Assembly: GCA_028705545.1 (NCBI GenBank)
Contig: JAQWDG010000006.1
Location: 14,365 to 29,027, forward strand
DNA length: 14,663 bases
Direction of reading: 5' to 3'
Source of the DNA: Methanoregula sp.
GTDB lineage: Archaea > Halobacteriota > Methanomicrobia > Methanomicrobiales > Methanospirillaceae
Shown here: piece after piece, positions 1-5,374 of the stretch
Numbering within the stretch: the stretch's first letter is position 1
Layout: every line of letters begins with the position of its first letter
The notes under the pieces: generated by a model
What the model saw: the letters and a program-made list of their open reading frames with translations, nothing else
What the model was told of the DNA's origin: nothing
The model's database searches: none
Translations under genes and position numbers: made by a program

Positions 1-210
1 GCCGTACCGGGAAAAAAAGTCCCTGATGTTGCCGCTGTGGGTGATGTTGCACTGGCCCGTGCCCGATATACAGAGTTTCTCCCCGGGCTGCGGGTTTTTT
101 TCAAGGATGAGAACTTTTGCCCCGGATGCCGCAGCGTGGATGGCGCAGAAAAGGCCCGCCGGCCCCGCCCCGGTTATAGCAATATCATAAGAAGAGGTCT
201 GCGCCTGCAT
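1..210 (-). CDS. HI0933/BaiN-like FAD-dependent oxidoreductase, N-terminal fragment (partial at window edge)
   Basis: Reading the minus strand from the ATG at 210 gives 70 uninterrupted residues that run off the left edge. They begin MQAQTSSYDIAITGAGPAG, a Rossmann dinucleotide-binding fold with G14-x-G16-x-x-G19, and the acidic residue E37 at the end of the second beta strand (VLILEKN) expected to bind the FAD ribose. Residues 49-58 read SGTGQCNITH, matching the SG-x-G-R-C-N-x-T-N signature of the HI0933 (YhiN/BaiN) flavoprotein family with Q in place of the usual R and H in place of the final N. Family members are soluble FAD/NAD(P)-dependent oxidoreductases of about 400 residues; the physiological substrate in archaea is not established. 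Only about one sixth of the protein is inside the window, so integrity of the rest cannot be judged. A TATA-like box lies about 34 bp upstream of the ATG. Confidence 0.85.
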   Translation of the reverse strand, partial: MQAQTSSYDIAITGAGPAGLFCAIHAAASGAKVLILEKNPQPGEKLCISGTGQCNITHSGNIRDFFSRYG

Positions 211-239
211 GGTGATCCCAGGTTAATCCGCAAAGCCGG

Positions 240-247
240 TATAATAT
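240..247 (-). promoter_or_regulatory. Putative TATA box of the flavoprotein gene
   Basis: On the minus strand the sequence CCATATTATACC is centred about 34 bp upstream of the ATG at 210. With the usual archaeal distance of about 26 bp from TATA centre to start site, transcription would begin near 218, giving a leader under 10 nt. This is read by eye; no start site is known. Confidence 0.4.
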
Positions 248-273
248 GGCCGGTTTGTATCCCCGGAACTGTT

Positions 274-299
274 TGCCGGGTAAAGGTAAATACCCGGTA
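274..299. repeat. Perfect inverted repeat between the DUF1922 and flavoprotein genes
   Basis: CCGGGTA (276-282) and TACCCGG (291-297) form a 7-bp perfect stem around an 8-nt loop, extendable by a G-T wobble and a T-A pair to 9 positions. It lies 3' of the DUF1922 stop and 5' of the flavoprotein promoter on the same strand. It could act as a 3'-end hairpin for the DUF1922 transcript or as a protein-binding site. No clear U-tract follows it on the minus strand, which argues against a simple intrinsic terminator. Confidence 0.4.
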
Positions 300-373
300 T
301 CTCCATCCACAGGGTAACGGGGTTCTGTCATATTAACTGATATGCCAGAATACCCCGACACCTGAGACACCGG

Positions 374-643
374 TTACCGGCACCGTGTCCGGAACCATTC
401 CGCATAGTGCCGGCGCAGTTCCTCGGATTCCTCAGGGGAAAAATCCTTCTTTTTATGGGTGTGGAGGTGTTTCTCCATCTGTTTTATGATATGCTCCGCG
501 TCGCGGTAATCCTCCACGTCGAGATAGGCAGGCACTTTTGCCACTTCGTAGGCATGTCCGCATACCGGGCAGAGCTTCCATTTCTGGAACCGGTCTACAT
601 AGGTAAACGTCCTGCACCCCGGGCACCGGAGGATGAGGTACAT
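374..643 (-). CDS. Small zinc-ribbon protein, DUF1922-like
   Basis: An 89-residue protein starting MYLILRCPGCRTFTY. Two Cys pairs, C7-x-x-C10 and C25-x-x-C28, would bind one zinc in a rubredoxin-like knuckle fold. A charged helical region follows, and the C-terminus is rich in Lys/Arg/Glu/His. The order beta ribbon with two Cys pairs, then helix, then charged tail resembles the DUF1922 family of small methanogen proteins, whose function is unknown. I chose the ATG at 643 over an in-frame TTG at 649: the TATA box centred near 675 would put the start site at about 645-650, so the mRNA is probably leaderless or nearly so, and no Shine-Dalgarno is visible. The gene stands alone, divergent from the long intergenic region. 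The zinc ribbon suggests nucleic-acid or protein binding, but that is inference. Confidence 0.8.
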   Translation of the reverse strand: MYLILRCPGCRTFTYVDRFQKWKLCPVCGHAYEVAKVPAYLDVEDYRDAEHIIKQMEKHLHTHKKKDFSPEESEELRRHYAEWFRTRCR

Positions 644-660
644 AAACAAGTGGTGATGCG

Positions 661-689
661 TGTATCCATTATAAAAATATATGGATACA
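661..689 (-). promoter_or_regulatory. DUF1922 promoter with 9-bp operator-like palindrome around the TATA box
   Basis: TGTATCCAT (661-669) and ATGGATACA (681-689) are perfect inverted copies separated by 11 bp of pure A/T. That spacer reads ATATTTTTATA on the minus strand and is the best TATA-box candidate for the DUF1922 gene, 27-37 bp upstream of its ATG. A dimeric regulator bound to both arms would occlude TBP/TFB, so this is a plausible repressor site. The A/T spacer could also serve as a TATA box in the plus direction, but I see no credible plus-strand gene just downstream. Confidence 0.5.
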
Positions 690-770
690 TGAGCACTGTA
701 CGCAACTTCAAAAGAGACATGCCCGCGGGTTACGTGTAATGGGGGATAACCCTAAAAAATCCGTGAGATC

Positions 771-792
771 GATCGGACCGATCAATTTTTTT
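771..792 (+). terminator. Palindrome plus T7 tract, terminator-like
   Basis: The 13-bp palindrome GATCGGACCGATC is followed by AA and then seven T (786-792), the layout of a short stem and U-tract. Archaeal termination depends mostly on the U-tract. No plus-strand gene is seen just upstream, so either an unseen transcript ends here or the motif does something else. Confidence 0.3.
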
Positions 793-1007
793 GCAGAGCG
801 GTAAGTGGTGGAAGAGGGGAACCTTCGATCAGTGCAGGGAAGGGGGTAGCCCCGGCAAATGATCAGGATCGGTCGGTCCGGCCTATCATTGAGTACGATC
901 GGACCGATCATTCCGTGTCGTCTGAACGTTCAATGGAAACAGAGGTTTTGGCACTGGAACAAATAAGGTCGACCCGACCGATCTCTGATATCGATCGGTC
1001 CGACCGG
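771..1007. repeat. Cluster of GATCGGTC / GACCGATC repeats
   Basis: The octamer GATCGGTC occurs five times counting both strands: plus at 867-874 and 993-1000, minus (read as GACCGATC) at 776-783, 902-909 and 976-983. Two of these lie in identical 13-bp palindromes GATCGGACCGATC at 771-783 and 897-909. Several pairings are possible: 867-874 with 902-909, and 976-983 with 993-1000. The cluster lies 128-364 bp upstream of the DUF1922 ATG and 279-515 bp upstream of cofE. It could be an array of regulator sites, a structured RNA or tandem terminators. Confidence 0.7.
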
Positions 1008-1014
1008 TTTTTTT
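967..1014 (+). terminator. Bulged hairpin followed by T7, terminator-like
   Basis: GGTCG (967-971) pairs with CGACC (1001-1005), and GACCGATC (976-983) pairs with GATCGGTC (993-1000). The stem is therefore 13 bp with a 4-nt bulge (972-975) and a 9-nt loop, followed by GG and seven T (1008-1014). This is the best-formed stem and U-tract in the window and points in the plus direction, although no plus-strand gene lies upstream. It could end a small unannotated RNA or protect cofE from readthrough. Confidence 0.4.
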
Positions 1015-1056
1015 ACTGATGGGCAAACGGGGGGAGGGGGGCGACCGGTTTTTTTA
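1001..1056 (+). repeat. Two direct copies of a 15-bp element ending in T7A
   Basis: CGACCGGTTTTTTTA occurs at 1001-1015 and again, identical, at 1042-1056, with start points 41 bp apart. The first copy belongs to the bulged hairpin; the second is preceded by the G6-A-G6 run and followed by AAGGTCGGGG. A perfect 15-bp repeat at this distance points to local duplication or a conserved functional module. Confidence 0.7.
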
Positions 1057-1243
1057 AAGGTCGGGGTGATCGCTCGATCTCTTTTGGAATTTTTGGAAAT
1101 AGTAGGGAAGTTTTCCCGAAATAGTACGGCAGGCCCCGGGATTTTTATTGTTGGTACAATGTTTTTCCCGGACAGGGATTTCTTCAGAGCCCTGTGCAGG
1201 TACACGGGAAAACTCTCCTGGAACTGCGGGAGAAAAAGCCAAA

Positions 1244-1258
1244 CGAAATCCCTATATC
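1244..1258 (+). promoter_or_regulatory. Putative BRE/TATA promoter of cofE
   Basis: CGAAA (BRE-like, 1244-1248) precedes TATATC (1253-1258). The TATA centre is about 30 bp upstream of the cofE ATG at 1286, putting the start site near 1281. The mRNA would have a leader of about 5 nt, consistent with the absence of a Shine-Dalgarno before the ATG. Confidence 0.5.
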
Positions 1259-1285
1259 GGGCAATTGCCTCATAGAACCGGTAAT

Positions 1286-2038
1286 ATGGAAAATATTATT
1301 GTTACCGGCATCCGGGGCCTGCCGCTCATAAAAAAGGGAGACAATATTGCTGCCTTGATCTGTGAAAAGGTGAGTATGGAAGACGGCGATATCATTTCCA
1401 TTGCATCAACGGTATATTCAAAGGCAGAGGGGCATACCCGGGCCCTGTCCGGGATCAAACCAACGGAACGTGCAACGAGGCTCGGAAAACTTAACGGGGA
1501 AGACCCCCGTTTTGTCCAGGCCGTGCTCGATGCATCAAAGGATATCCTCCTGGAGCAGCCGTTTATCATGTCCGAACTTCCCTGGGGGCATATCGGGGTC
1601 AGGGCCGGGGTGGACCAGAGCAATATCGATGACGGCATGGTAATCTTCCTCCCGCCGGATCCCATGAAAGCGGCAAAGGACGTGCGGGAACGTATAGAAC
1701 AGATCACCAAAAAGAAGGTCGGCGTGATCATCACCGATACCTGCGGGCGGTCGTTCCGGCGCGGGCAGACCGGCCATGCCATCGGGTGGAGCGGGTTTAC
1801 CGCGATCCGTGACTTCCGCGGCGATACCGATCTCTTCGGTCATGAGCTCAAGATCACGGAAGAAGCGGTTGTTGACGAGATCGCAGGGTTTGCAAATTTC
1901 GTGATGGGCGAGAGCAACAACGGTGTTCCTGCAGTCCATTTCCGGAACTGCCCGAAATGGACCGGCCACGACAACCTGTACTTCTCCGCGGCAGAGGACA
2001 TTACCCGGCGGCTGCTCAAGGCACAGTGCCCGAAGTAA
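1286..2038 (+). CDS. cofE: Coenzyme F420-0:L-glutamate ligase CofE
   Basis: A 250-residue protein, the usual length for stand-alone archaeal CofE. The enzyme adds gamma-linked glutamates to F420-0 using GTP and a divalent metal, making the F420-2 tail in the cytosol. Recognisable blocks are STVYSKAEG (41-49), RAGVDQSNID (106-115), TDTCGRSFRRGQTGHAIG (150-167, metal and nucleotide contacts in the family) and DLFGHELKIT (182-191). The frame stays open for 46 more codons back to 1148, but that stretch has no family similarity, and family members begin like the MENIIVTGIRGLPLI seen here. The TATA box about 30 bp upstream supports the ATG at 1286 and a near-leaderless transcript. It converges on Sec61-beta with only 20 bp between stops. 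No neighbouring cof gene is in the window. Confidence 0.95.
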   Translation: MENIIVTGIRGLPLIKKGDNIAALICEKVSMEDGDIISIASTVYSKAEGHTRALSGIKPTERATRLGKLNGEDPRFVQAVLDASKDILLEQPFIMSELPWGHIGVRAGVDQSNIDDGMVIFLPPDPMKAAKDVRERIEQITKKKVGVIITDTCGRSFRRGQTGHAIGWSGFTAIRDFRGDTDLFGHELKITEEAVVDEIAGFANFVMGESNNGVPAVHFRNCPKWTGHDNLYFSAAEDITRRLLKAQCPK

Positions 2039-2055
2039 GAAAAAAGGAATTTTTC
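2039..2055. terminator. Bidirectional terminator between convergent cofE and Sec61-beta
   Basis: The 20-bp gap between the two stop codons holds GAAAAA (2039-2044) and TTTTTC (2050-2055), an A/T inverted repeat. It therefore gives a U-tract to transcripts arriving from either side: T5 for cofE, and T6 (the complement of 2040-2045) for the minus-strand gene. Confidence 0.5.
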
Positions 2056-2058
2056 TCC

Positions 2059-2229
2059 TTATGCAGATGTGGAAAAGAGGATGTTGAAAATAAGTGTGAT
2101 GATACCGATGACTGCGGCTACCGCCATAATCGTGATGGGGCTGATGTGAATTGCACGTCGGTCCTCACTCTCGTAATAGTTGACGAGACCCGCTGAGGAA
2201 AGTAATCTTCCGCCTTGTTTCTTTGCCAT
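2059..2229 (-). CDS. secG: Preprotein translocase subunit Sec61-beta (SecG-like)
   Basis: A 56-residue protein, typical of archaeal Sec61-beta. The N-terminal cytosolic part MAKKQGGRLLSSAGLVNYYE carries the conserved small/Gly-Leu-Ser-Ser-Ala-Gly-Leu segment and the E-S-E-D-R run. A single hydrophobic helix (about 29-52, IHISPITIMAVAAVIGIITL onward) is the tail-anchor membrane segment. It associates with SecYE in the membrane during protein export and insertion. The frame extends 14 codons further upstream, but MAKK is the family start. A TATA box (2252-2261 on this strand) is centred 27 bp from that ATG, so the message is probably leaderless. It is divergent from the amidohydrolase and convergent with cofE, so it is transcribed alone. 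Confidence 0.93.
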   Translation of the reverse strand: MAKKQGGRLLSSAGLVNYYESEDRRAIHISPITIMAVAAVIGIITLIFNILFSTSA

Positions 2230-2233
2230 ATGC

Positions 2234-2265
2234 AAATATATTTCATTTTTCGATATATAAAGGAG
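2234..2265. promoter_or_regulatory. Overlapping divergent promoters of Sec61-beta and the amidohydrolase
   Basis: Only 50 bp separate the two start codons. TTTATATATC on the minus strand (2252-2261) fits a leaderless Sec61-beta start near 2230. AAATATATTT (2234-2243) is the best plus-strand TATA candidate for the amidohydrolase, with a start near 2265. Each TATA box lies within the initial transcribed region or initiation footprint of the other gene, so the two promoters probably compete. A GGAG at 2262-2265 lies 14 bp before the amidohydrolase ATG, rather far for a ribosome binding site. Confidence 0.45.
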
Positions 2266-2279
2266 AGTCACGACAGGCC

Positions 2280-3317
2280 ATGAACGCCCCGTTAATCATA
2301 TCAGGCCGTGCCCTGCTGGGCGAGGATCTCCTACTCCAGCCGGTCGATATCGTGATCGAGGAGGGCCGGATAACGGCAATCGAGGATAACCCCCGCGCCC
2401 CGGATATCTGGATCTGCCCCGCGTTTTTCAATGCCCACACCCACCTTGCAGATACGATAGCCATGGACTGCGGCAGCACGGGGGATCTCGTAAGCCTCGT
2501 CACTCCCCCGGACGGCCTCAAGCACCGGCTCCTTGCACGGGCCTCCCGGGGGGATCTTGTCCGTGCCATGCGCCGGTCGATCGGCGGGATGATGAATGCC
2601 GGTACTGCGGGCTGTGCGGATTTCCGCGAAGGGGGAAGAGCGGGTGTTGAGGCCCTTAAGGAAGCCTCAACAGGACTGGATTTCCGACCGGTGATCTTTG
2701 GCCGCGATGGAGGGGATGCAGTTGCAGACGGGCTTGGGATCAGCAGCACCCGGGATATCACGGATGTAGAAAAGCAGGTCGCTGAGGCAAAGAGAGCCGG
2801 CCGGCCCGTTGCATTCCATGCGGGAGAGCGGGACAACGAAGATATCGATGCCGCCCTTGCATTCGATCCCGACCTGCTCGTCCATATGACCCATGCAACG
2901 AAAAAACAGCTCCGCGAGTGCGCCGATCGTCAGATCCCAATAGCGGTCTGCCTCCGCTCGAACTGGGTACTTGGTGTTACGGCATCGTCCCGGTATCCCC
3001 CGGTTTCCCGGATGCTGGAACTCGGGTGTACTGTTCTGCTCGGAACCGACAACGTGATGTTCGTTCCCCCGGACATGTTCTCCGAGATGGCCTTTGCCGC
3101 GACCGTGTACCGCCTCGACCCCCGTACCGTGCTCCGGTCCGCGATTGCCGGATCAACCCTGGCCGGCAGCGGCTTCTTCATCCGTAAAAGTGGGCGCGCG
3201 ACCCTTTTTACGCTCGATCCATCCAAATCCGCGCTTGAATTCAGCCGCGATCCCATAGCGTCCATTGTAAAACGGGCGCCGGTCGGCCAAATCAGGAACA
3301 ACGTTTTTAATTTGTAA
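2280..3317 (+). CDS. Metal-dependent amidohydrolase (cytosine deaminase/chlorohydrolase-like superfamily)
   Basis: A 345-residue cytosolic hydrolase of the amidohydrolase superfamily. The N-terminal beta segment (1-46, LIISGRALLGED, VDIVIEEGRITAI) is the small sandwich domain. The TIM-barrel metal site follows: H53 and H55 in NAHTHLADT, H180 in FHAGERD, H202 and H205 in VHMTHAT, and D257 in GTDNVMF. These match the HxH, H, H and D ligand pattern of mononuclear deaminases and chlorohydrolases (COG0402 type). At 345 residues it is shorter than the roughly 430-residue adenosine/SAH deaminases (DadD/MtaD), so I do not assign that function; the substrate is unknown. A C-terminal beta segment (305-345) closes the fold. 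The ATG at 2280 was chosen over the TTG at 2223 because the hydrolase homology starts there and the upstream extension overlaps the divergent promoter. Confidence 0.85.
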   Translation: MNAPLIISGRALLGEDLLLQPVDIVIEEGRITAIEDNPRAPDIWICPAFFNAHTHLADTIAMDCGSTGDLVSLVTPPDGLKHRLLARASRGDLVRAMRRSIGGMMNAGTAGCADFREGGRAGVEALKEASTGLDFRPVIFGRDGGDAVADGLGISSTRDITDVEKQVAEAKRAGRPVAFHAGERDNEDIDAALAFDPDLLVHMTHATKKQLRECADRQIPIAVCLRSNWVLGVTASSRYPPVSRMLELGCTVLLGTDNVMFVPPDMFSEMAFAATVYRLDPRTVLRSAIAGSTLAGSGFFIRKSGRATLFTLDPSKSALEFSRDPIASIVKRAPVGQIRNNVFNL

Positions 3318-3349
3318 ATTCAATAAAATTGGCATGTTTGTTTTGGGTG

Positions 3350-3784
3350 ATGGCAGTGTTTACTAACATTCTTGTTGCTATCGATGGTTCAGAAGCAAGC
3401 GACCTGGCGCTGAAGCGGGCTGTCGACGAGGCAAAGGTGTGGAACGCAAAGCTTCACGCCATTTATGTAGTAGAAACCGGCCTTTTCACATCTCTCCCGG
3501 CGGACAACACGGTCGAGATCATGTACCGTGTTCTCGAAACCGAGGGAAATGCCGTCCTTGAAAAGGCAAAGAAGGCTGCTGCAACCAGCGGGGTCGCCCT
3601 TATCACCCATATGAAGCAGGGCCATGCGGGAACCGAAATTATCGGTCTTGCAGAACAGGAAAAGGCTGACCTGATCGTTGCCGGTTCCCATGGCAAAAGC
3701 CAGACCGACAAACTGCTGATTGGAAGCGTCAGCACCTACATCACTGCCCACAGCCCGGTAACGACCATGGTGGTGAGATCATAA
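3350..3784 (+). CDS. UspA-family universal stress protein, ATP-binding type
   Basis: A 144-residue single Usp domain. It opens with the beta-strand/loop VFTNILVAIDGSEAS (D12 contacts nucleotide in the family) and carries the full ATP-binding signature G-2x-G-9x-G-(S/T): G112-SH-G115, nine residues, then G125-S126. The C-terminal strand is HSPVTTMVV. Usp proteins of this type are cytosolic dimers that bind ATP or AMP. The start is uncertain: ATG at 3350, or GTG at 3356, which has GGGTGA (3345-3350) at a good ribosome-binding distance. An upstream TTG at 3329 is unlikely. The gene follows the amidohydrolase by 32 bp and precedes the CBS protein by 5 bp, so it is most probably cotranscribed with the latter. 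Confidence 0.92.
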   Translation: MAVFTNILVAIDGSEASDLALKRAVDEAKVWNAKLHAIYVVETGLFTSLPADNTVEIMYRVLETEGNAVLEKAKKAAATSGVALITHMKQGHAGTEIIGLAEQEKADLIVAGSHGKSQTDKLLIGSVSTYITAHSPVTTMVVRS

Positions 3785-3789
3785 CGGAT

Positions 3790-4635
3790 ATGCTTGTCAA
3801 GGATTACATGACGGGGGATGTTGTCCATGTCGATATCCCCGGCAACCGCGATGATGTCCTTAAGATCCTCAAAAGGACCGGCATCTCTGGGGTTCCTGTT
3901 CTCAAGAACAAGAAACTGGTAGGTATCATTACCCGGAAAGACCTGCTGCGCAAACCCGAAGAGACCCAGCTCGGCCTTTTAATGACCTCAAAACCGGTGA
4001 CCATCGGGCCCGATGAGGACATCCGGACTGCGGCAAAGCTTCTGGTCGCCCACCGCATCAGGAGGCTGCCGGTTGTCGATGATGGCAAGCTCATCGGCCT
4101 GCTCTCCGTCGCCGACCTCATCCATGCGATTGCCCAGATGAAGATCAAGGAAGAGATCAAGGAGGTCTACACGAGCAAGACCTTTGCACTCTGGGAAGAG
4201 ACACCCCTGCCCCTGGTGGGGAGGGTCATGGAGATCTCCGGTGTGGACGCTATCCCTATCCTGAATGCAGACAGCGTCCTGCAGGGCATTATATCAGAAC
4301 GCGACCTTATCCGGAACTCCAGTATCGAGGATTCGGTCGGTGTGAGCGACTTCTCGAACGGCACCGATGACGATGAGTGGACCTGGGAGAGCATCCGGGA
4401 CAACCACACGATCAGTTTCGGGATCTCCCGGGTCCAGCTTCCCAACCGGCAGGTAAAACTCGCGATGGTAAAAAACGTCGTTGCCGTCCCGAAAAACGCC
4501 GAGGTCAGCGAATGTGCCCTGAAAATGCGCCGGTCCCGGGTCGACCAGCTGCCGGTCGTAAACGGCGACAAGCGCCTGGTTGCAATGCTCTACGACCGCG
4601 AACTTATCCGTGTCCTCTGTAAAGAGGACATGTGA
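3790..4635 (+). CDS. Protein with four CBS domains
   Basis: A 281-residue cytosolic protein made only of CBS (Bateman) repeats: CBS1 about 5-55, CBS2 about 60-115, CBS3 about 124-176, CBS4 about 224-276. CBS1, CBS2 and CBS4 keep the GxxxxPVxxxxxLVGxxxxxDL pattern (ISGVPVLKNKKLVGIITRKDL, IRRLPVVDDGKLIGLLSVADL, VDQLPVVNGDKRLVAMLYDREL), and CBS3 has VDAIPILNADSVLQGIISERD. The linker at 177-222 is acidic and Trp-containing (DDDEWTWE). No catalytic domain is attached. CBS pairs typically bind AMP, ATP, SAM or related adenosyl ligands and transmit energy status to a partner; the partner here is unknown. It starts 5 bp after the Usp stop, which argues for translational coupling and a shared role. 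The break at the linker may separate a regulatory and an output pair. Confidence 0.9.
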   Translation: MLVKDYMTGDVVHVDIPGNRDDVLKILKRTGISGVPVLKNKKLVGIITRKDLLRKPEETQLGLLMTSKPVTIGPDEDIRTAAKLLVAHRIRRLPVVDDGKLIGLLSVADLIHAIAQMKIKEEIKEVYTSKTFALWEETPLPLVGRVMEISGVDAIPILNADSVLQGIISERDLIRNSSIEDSVGVSDFSNGTDDDEWTWESIRDNHTISFGISRVQLPNRQVKLAMVKNVVAVPKNAEVSECALKMRRSRVDQLPVVNGDKRLVAMLYDRELIRVLCKEDM

Positions 4636-4680
4636 ATGATAACCTTTAAATTTCCTGATATCCCCTAATACCATAAACGC

Positions 4681-4719
4681 TTTTAACATAATTTTTGGCG
4701 TTCATTTGTTTTTGAGGTG
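4681..4719 (+). promoter_or_regulatory. psmB promoter and ribosome binding site
   Basis: TTTTAACATA (4681-4690) is a TATA-like box that would place the transcription start near 4711. A clear Shine-Dalgarno GAGGTG (4714-4719) lies 4 nt before the ATG at 4724. The gene thus has a short leader with a ribosome binding site, in contrast to the leaderless-looking genes nearby. Confidence 0.5.
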
Positions 4720-4723
4720 CAAT

Positions 4724-5365
4724 ATGCCTGAACAATACCCGGAGTCCATGAAAGGGACGACCACAGTTGGCCTGGTGTTTGCCGGAGGGGTAATCCTCGC
4801 GACAGAAAAGCGTGCGACTATGGGATACCTGATCGCAAGCAAACGTGCAAAGAAGGTGTACCAGATTGCCGACCGGATCGGCATGACCATTGCGGGAGGC
4901 GTTGGGGATGCCCAGCAGCTGGCCCGGATCATCACGGTTGAATGCAACCTGTACCAGATTCGCAGGTCCCGGGCAATTACGGTAGGCGCTGCATCGACCC
5001 TGCTCTCCAATTTCCTTAACCAGAACCGGTACATGCCGTATTATGTCCAGCTGCTGGTCGGCGGGATCGACGAACACGGGCCGAGCGTCTATTCTGTAGA
5101 TGCCCTTGGCGGGGCAACAAAGGAGAACGATATCGTCTCCACGGGTTCAGGCTCCCCCATGGCATACGGTGTCCTCGAAGACCGGTACCACGCGGACATG
5201 AATGAGGACGAAGCGATCGAACTGGCGATCCGTTCTCTGAAATCAGCGATGAAACGGGATGCAGGATCCGGCGAGGGTGTGCATGTCGTTGTCATCACCA
5301 GGGATAAATTCCAGGAACTTGGTGAAGACGACATAAAAAAATACCTCGCCAAAATTCCCGTATAA
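4724..5365 (+). CDS. psmB: Archaeal 20S proteasome beta subunit
   Basis: A 213-residue N-terminal nucleophile hydrolase. A short propeptide MPEQYPESMKG ends just before T12, which becomes the catalytic Thr1 after autocleavage (G/TTTVG). In mature numbering the triad is T1, E17 (ATEKR) and K33, with the conserved GSGSP motif near the C-terminal half. The beta subunits form the two inner heptameric rings that degrade proteins in the cytosol; the alpha subunit is not in the window. The ATG at 4724 is fixed by GAGGTG four bases upstream; the six-codon extension to 4706 is not needed. The gene is followed by a T7 tract and then the aCPSF1 gene on the same strand, a pairing I recall from other euryarchaea. 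Confidence 0.96.
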   Translation: MPEQYPESMKGTTTVGLVFAGGVILATEKRATMGYLIASKRAKKVYQIADRIGMTIAGGVGDAQQLARIITVECNLYQIRRSRAITVGAASTLLSNFLNQNRYMPYYVQLLVGGIDEHGPSVYSVDALGGATKENDIVSTGSGSPMAYGVLEDRYHADMNEDEAIELAIRSLKSAMKRDAGSGEGVHVVVITRDKFQELGEDDIKKYLAKIPV

Positions 5366-5367
5366 TC

Positions 5368-5374
5368 TTTTTTT
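5368..5374 (+). terminator. T7 tract between psmB and aCPSF1
   Basis: Seven consecutive T lie 3 bp after the psmB stop and end 14 bp before the aCPSF1 ATG. Archaeal RNA polymerase terminates at such U-tracts, and aCPSF1/FttA acts on U-rich 3' ends. It may cause partial termination, or it may simply be the 5' leader of the next gene. Confidence 0.4.

Larger units (their letters stand above)
690..1240. other. Long intergenic region without a credible gene, rich in GATCGGTC-type repeats
   Basis: Open frames here, such as minus-strand ones around 708-911 and 930-1205 and a plus-strand one at 1066-1275, have no recognisable motifs. They are low-complexity, and part of their coding is contributed by the repeats themselves. 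What the region holds instead: a cluster of GATCGGTC/GACCGATC motifs (771-1007), two copies of a 15-bp element ending in T7 (1001-1015, 1042-1056), a further palindrome followed by T7 near 771-792, a G6-A-G6 run (1029-1041), and a small inverted repeat GGGAA-GTT-TTCCC (1105-1117). I see no tRNA, C/D-box RNA or CRISPR structure. The area between 1060 and 1240 has no strong feature beyond that small inverted repeat. Confidence 0.6.

Noticed and set aside
37..336. A 99-codon plus-strand frame at the left edge
   Set aside because: It overlaps the flavoprotein fragment on the minus strand, which carries the GxGxxG and SGxGxCN motifs; the plus-strand product looks random.
771..1056. CRISPR array or CRISPR remnant
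   Set aside because: Repeat units are too short (8-15 bp), occur in both orientations, and are irregularly spaced; no cas gene is nearby.
708..1205. Minus-strand frames with repeated GPID-like peptides
   Set aside because: The repeated peptides come from the DNA repeats (GATCGGTC plus A7) read in frame. There is no ribosome binding site, promoter or domain, so the repeat is a DNA-level feature.
690..1280. tRNA or C/D-box RNA in the long intergenic region
   Set aside because: No T-arm GGTTCRAAYCC, no cloverleaf pairing, and no matched RTGATGA/CTGA boxes could be found by eye.
1148..1285. N-terminal extension of CofE from an upstream start
   Set aside because: The 46 extra residues have no family similarity, and the TATA box at 1253-1258 lies inside this stretch, so the ATG at 1286 is the likely start.
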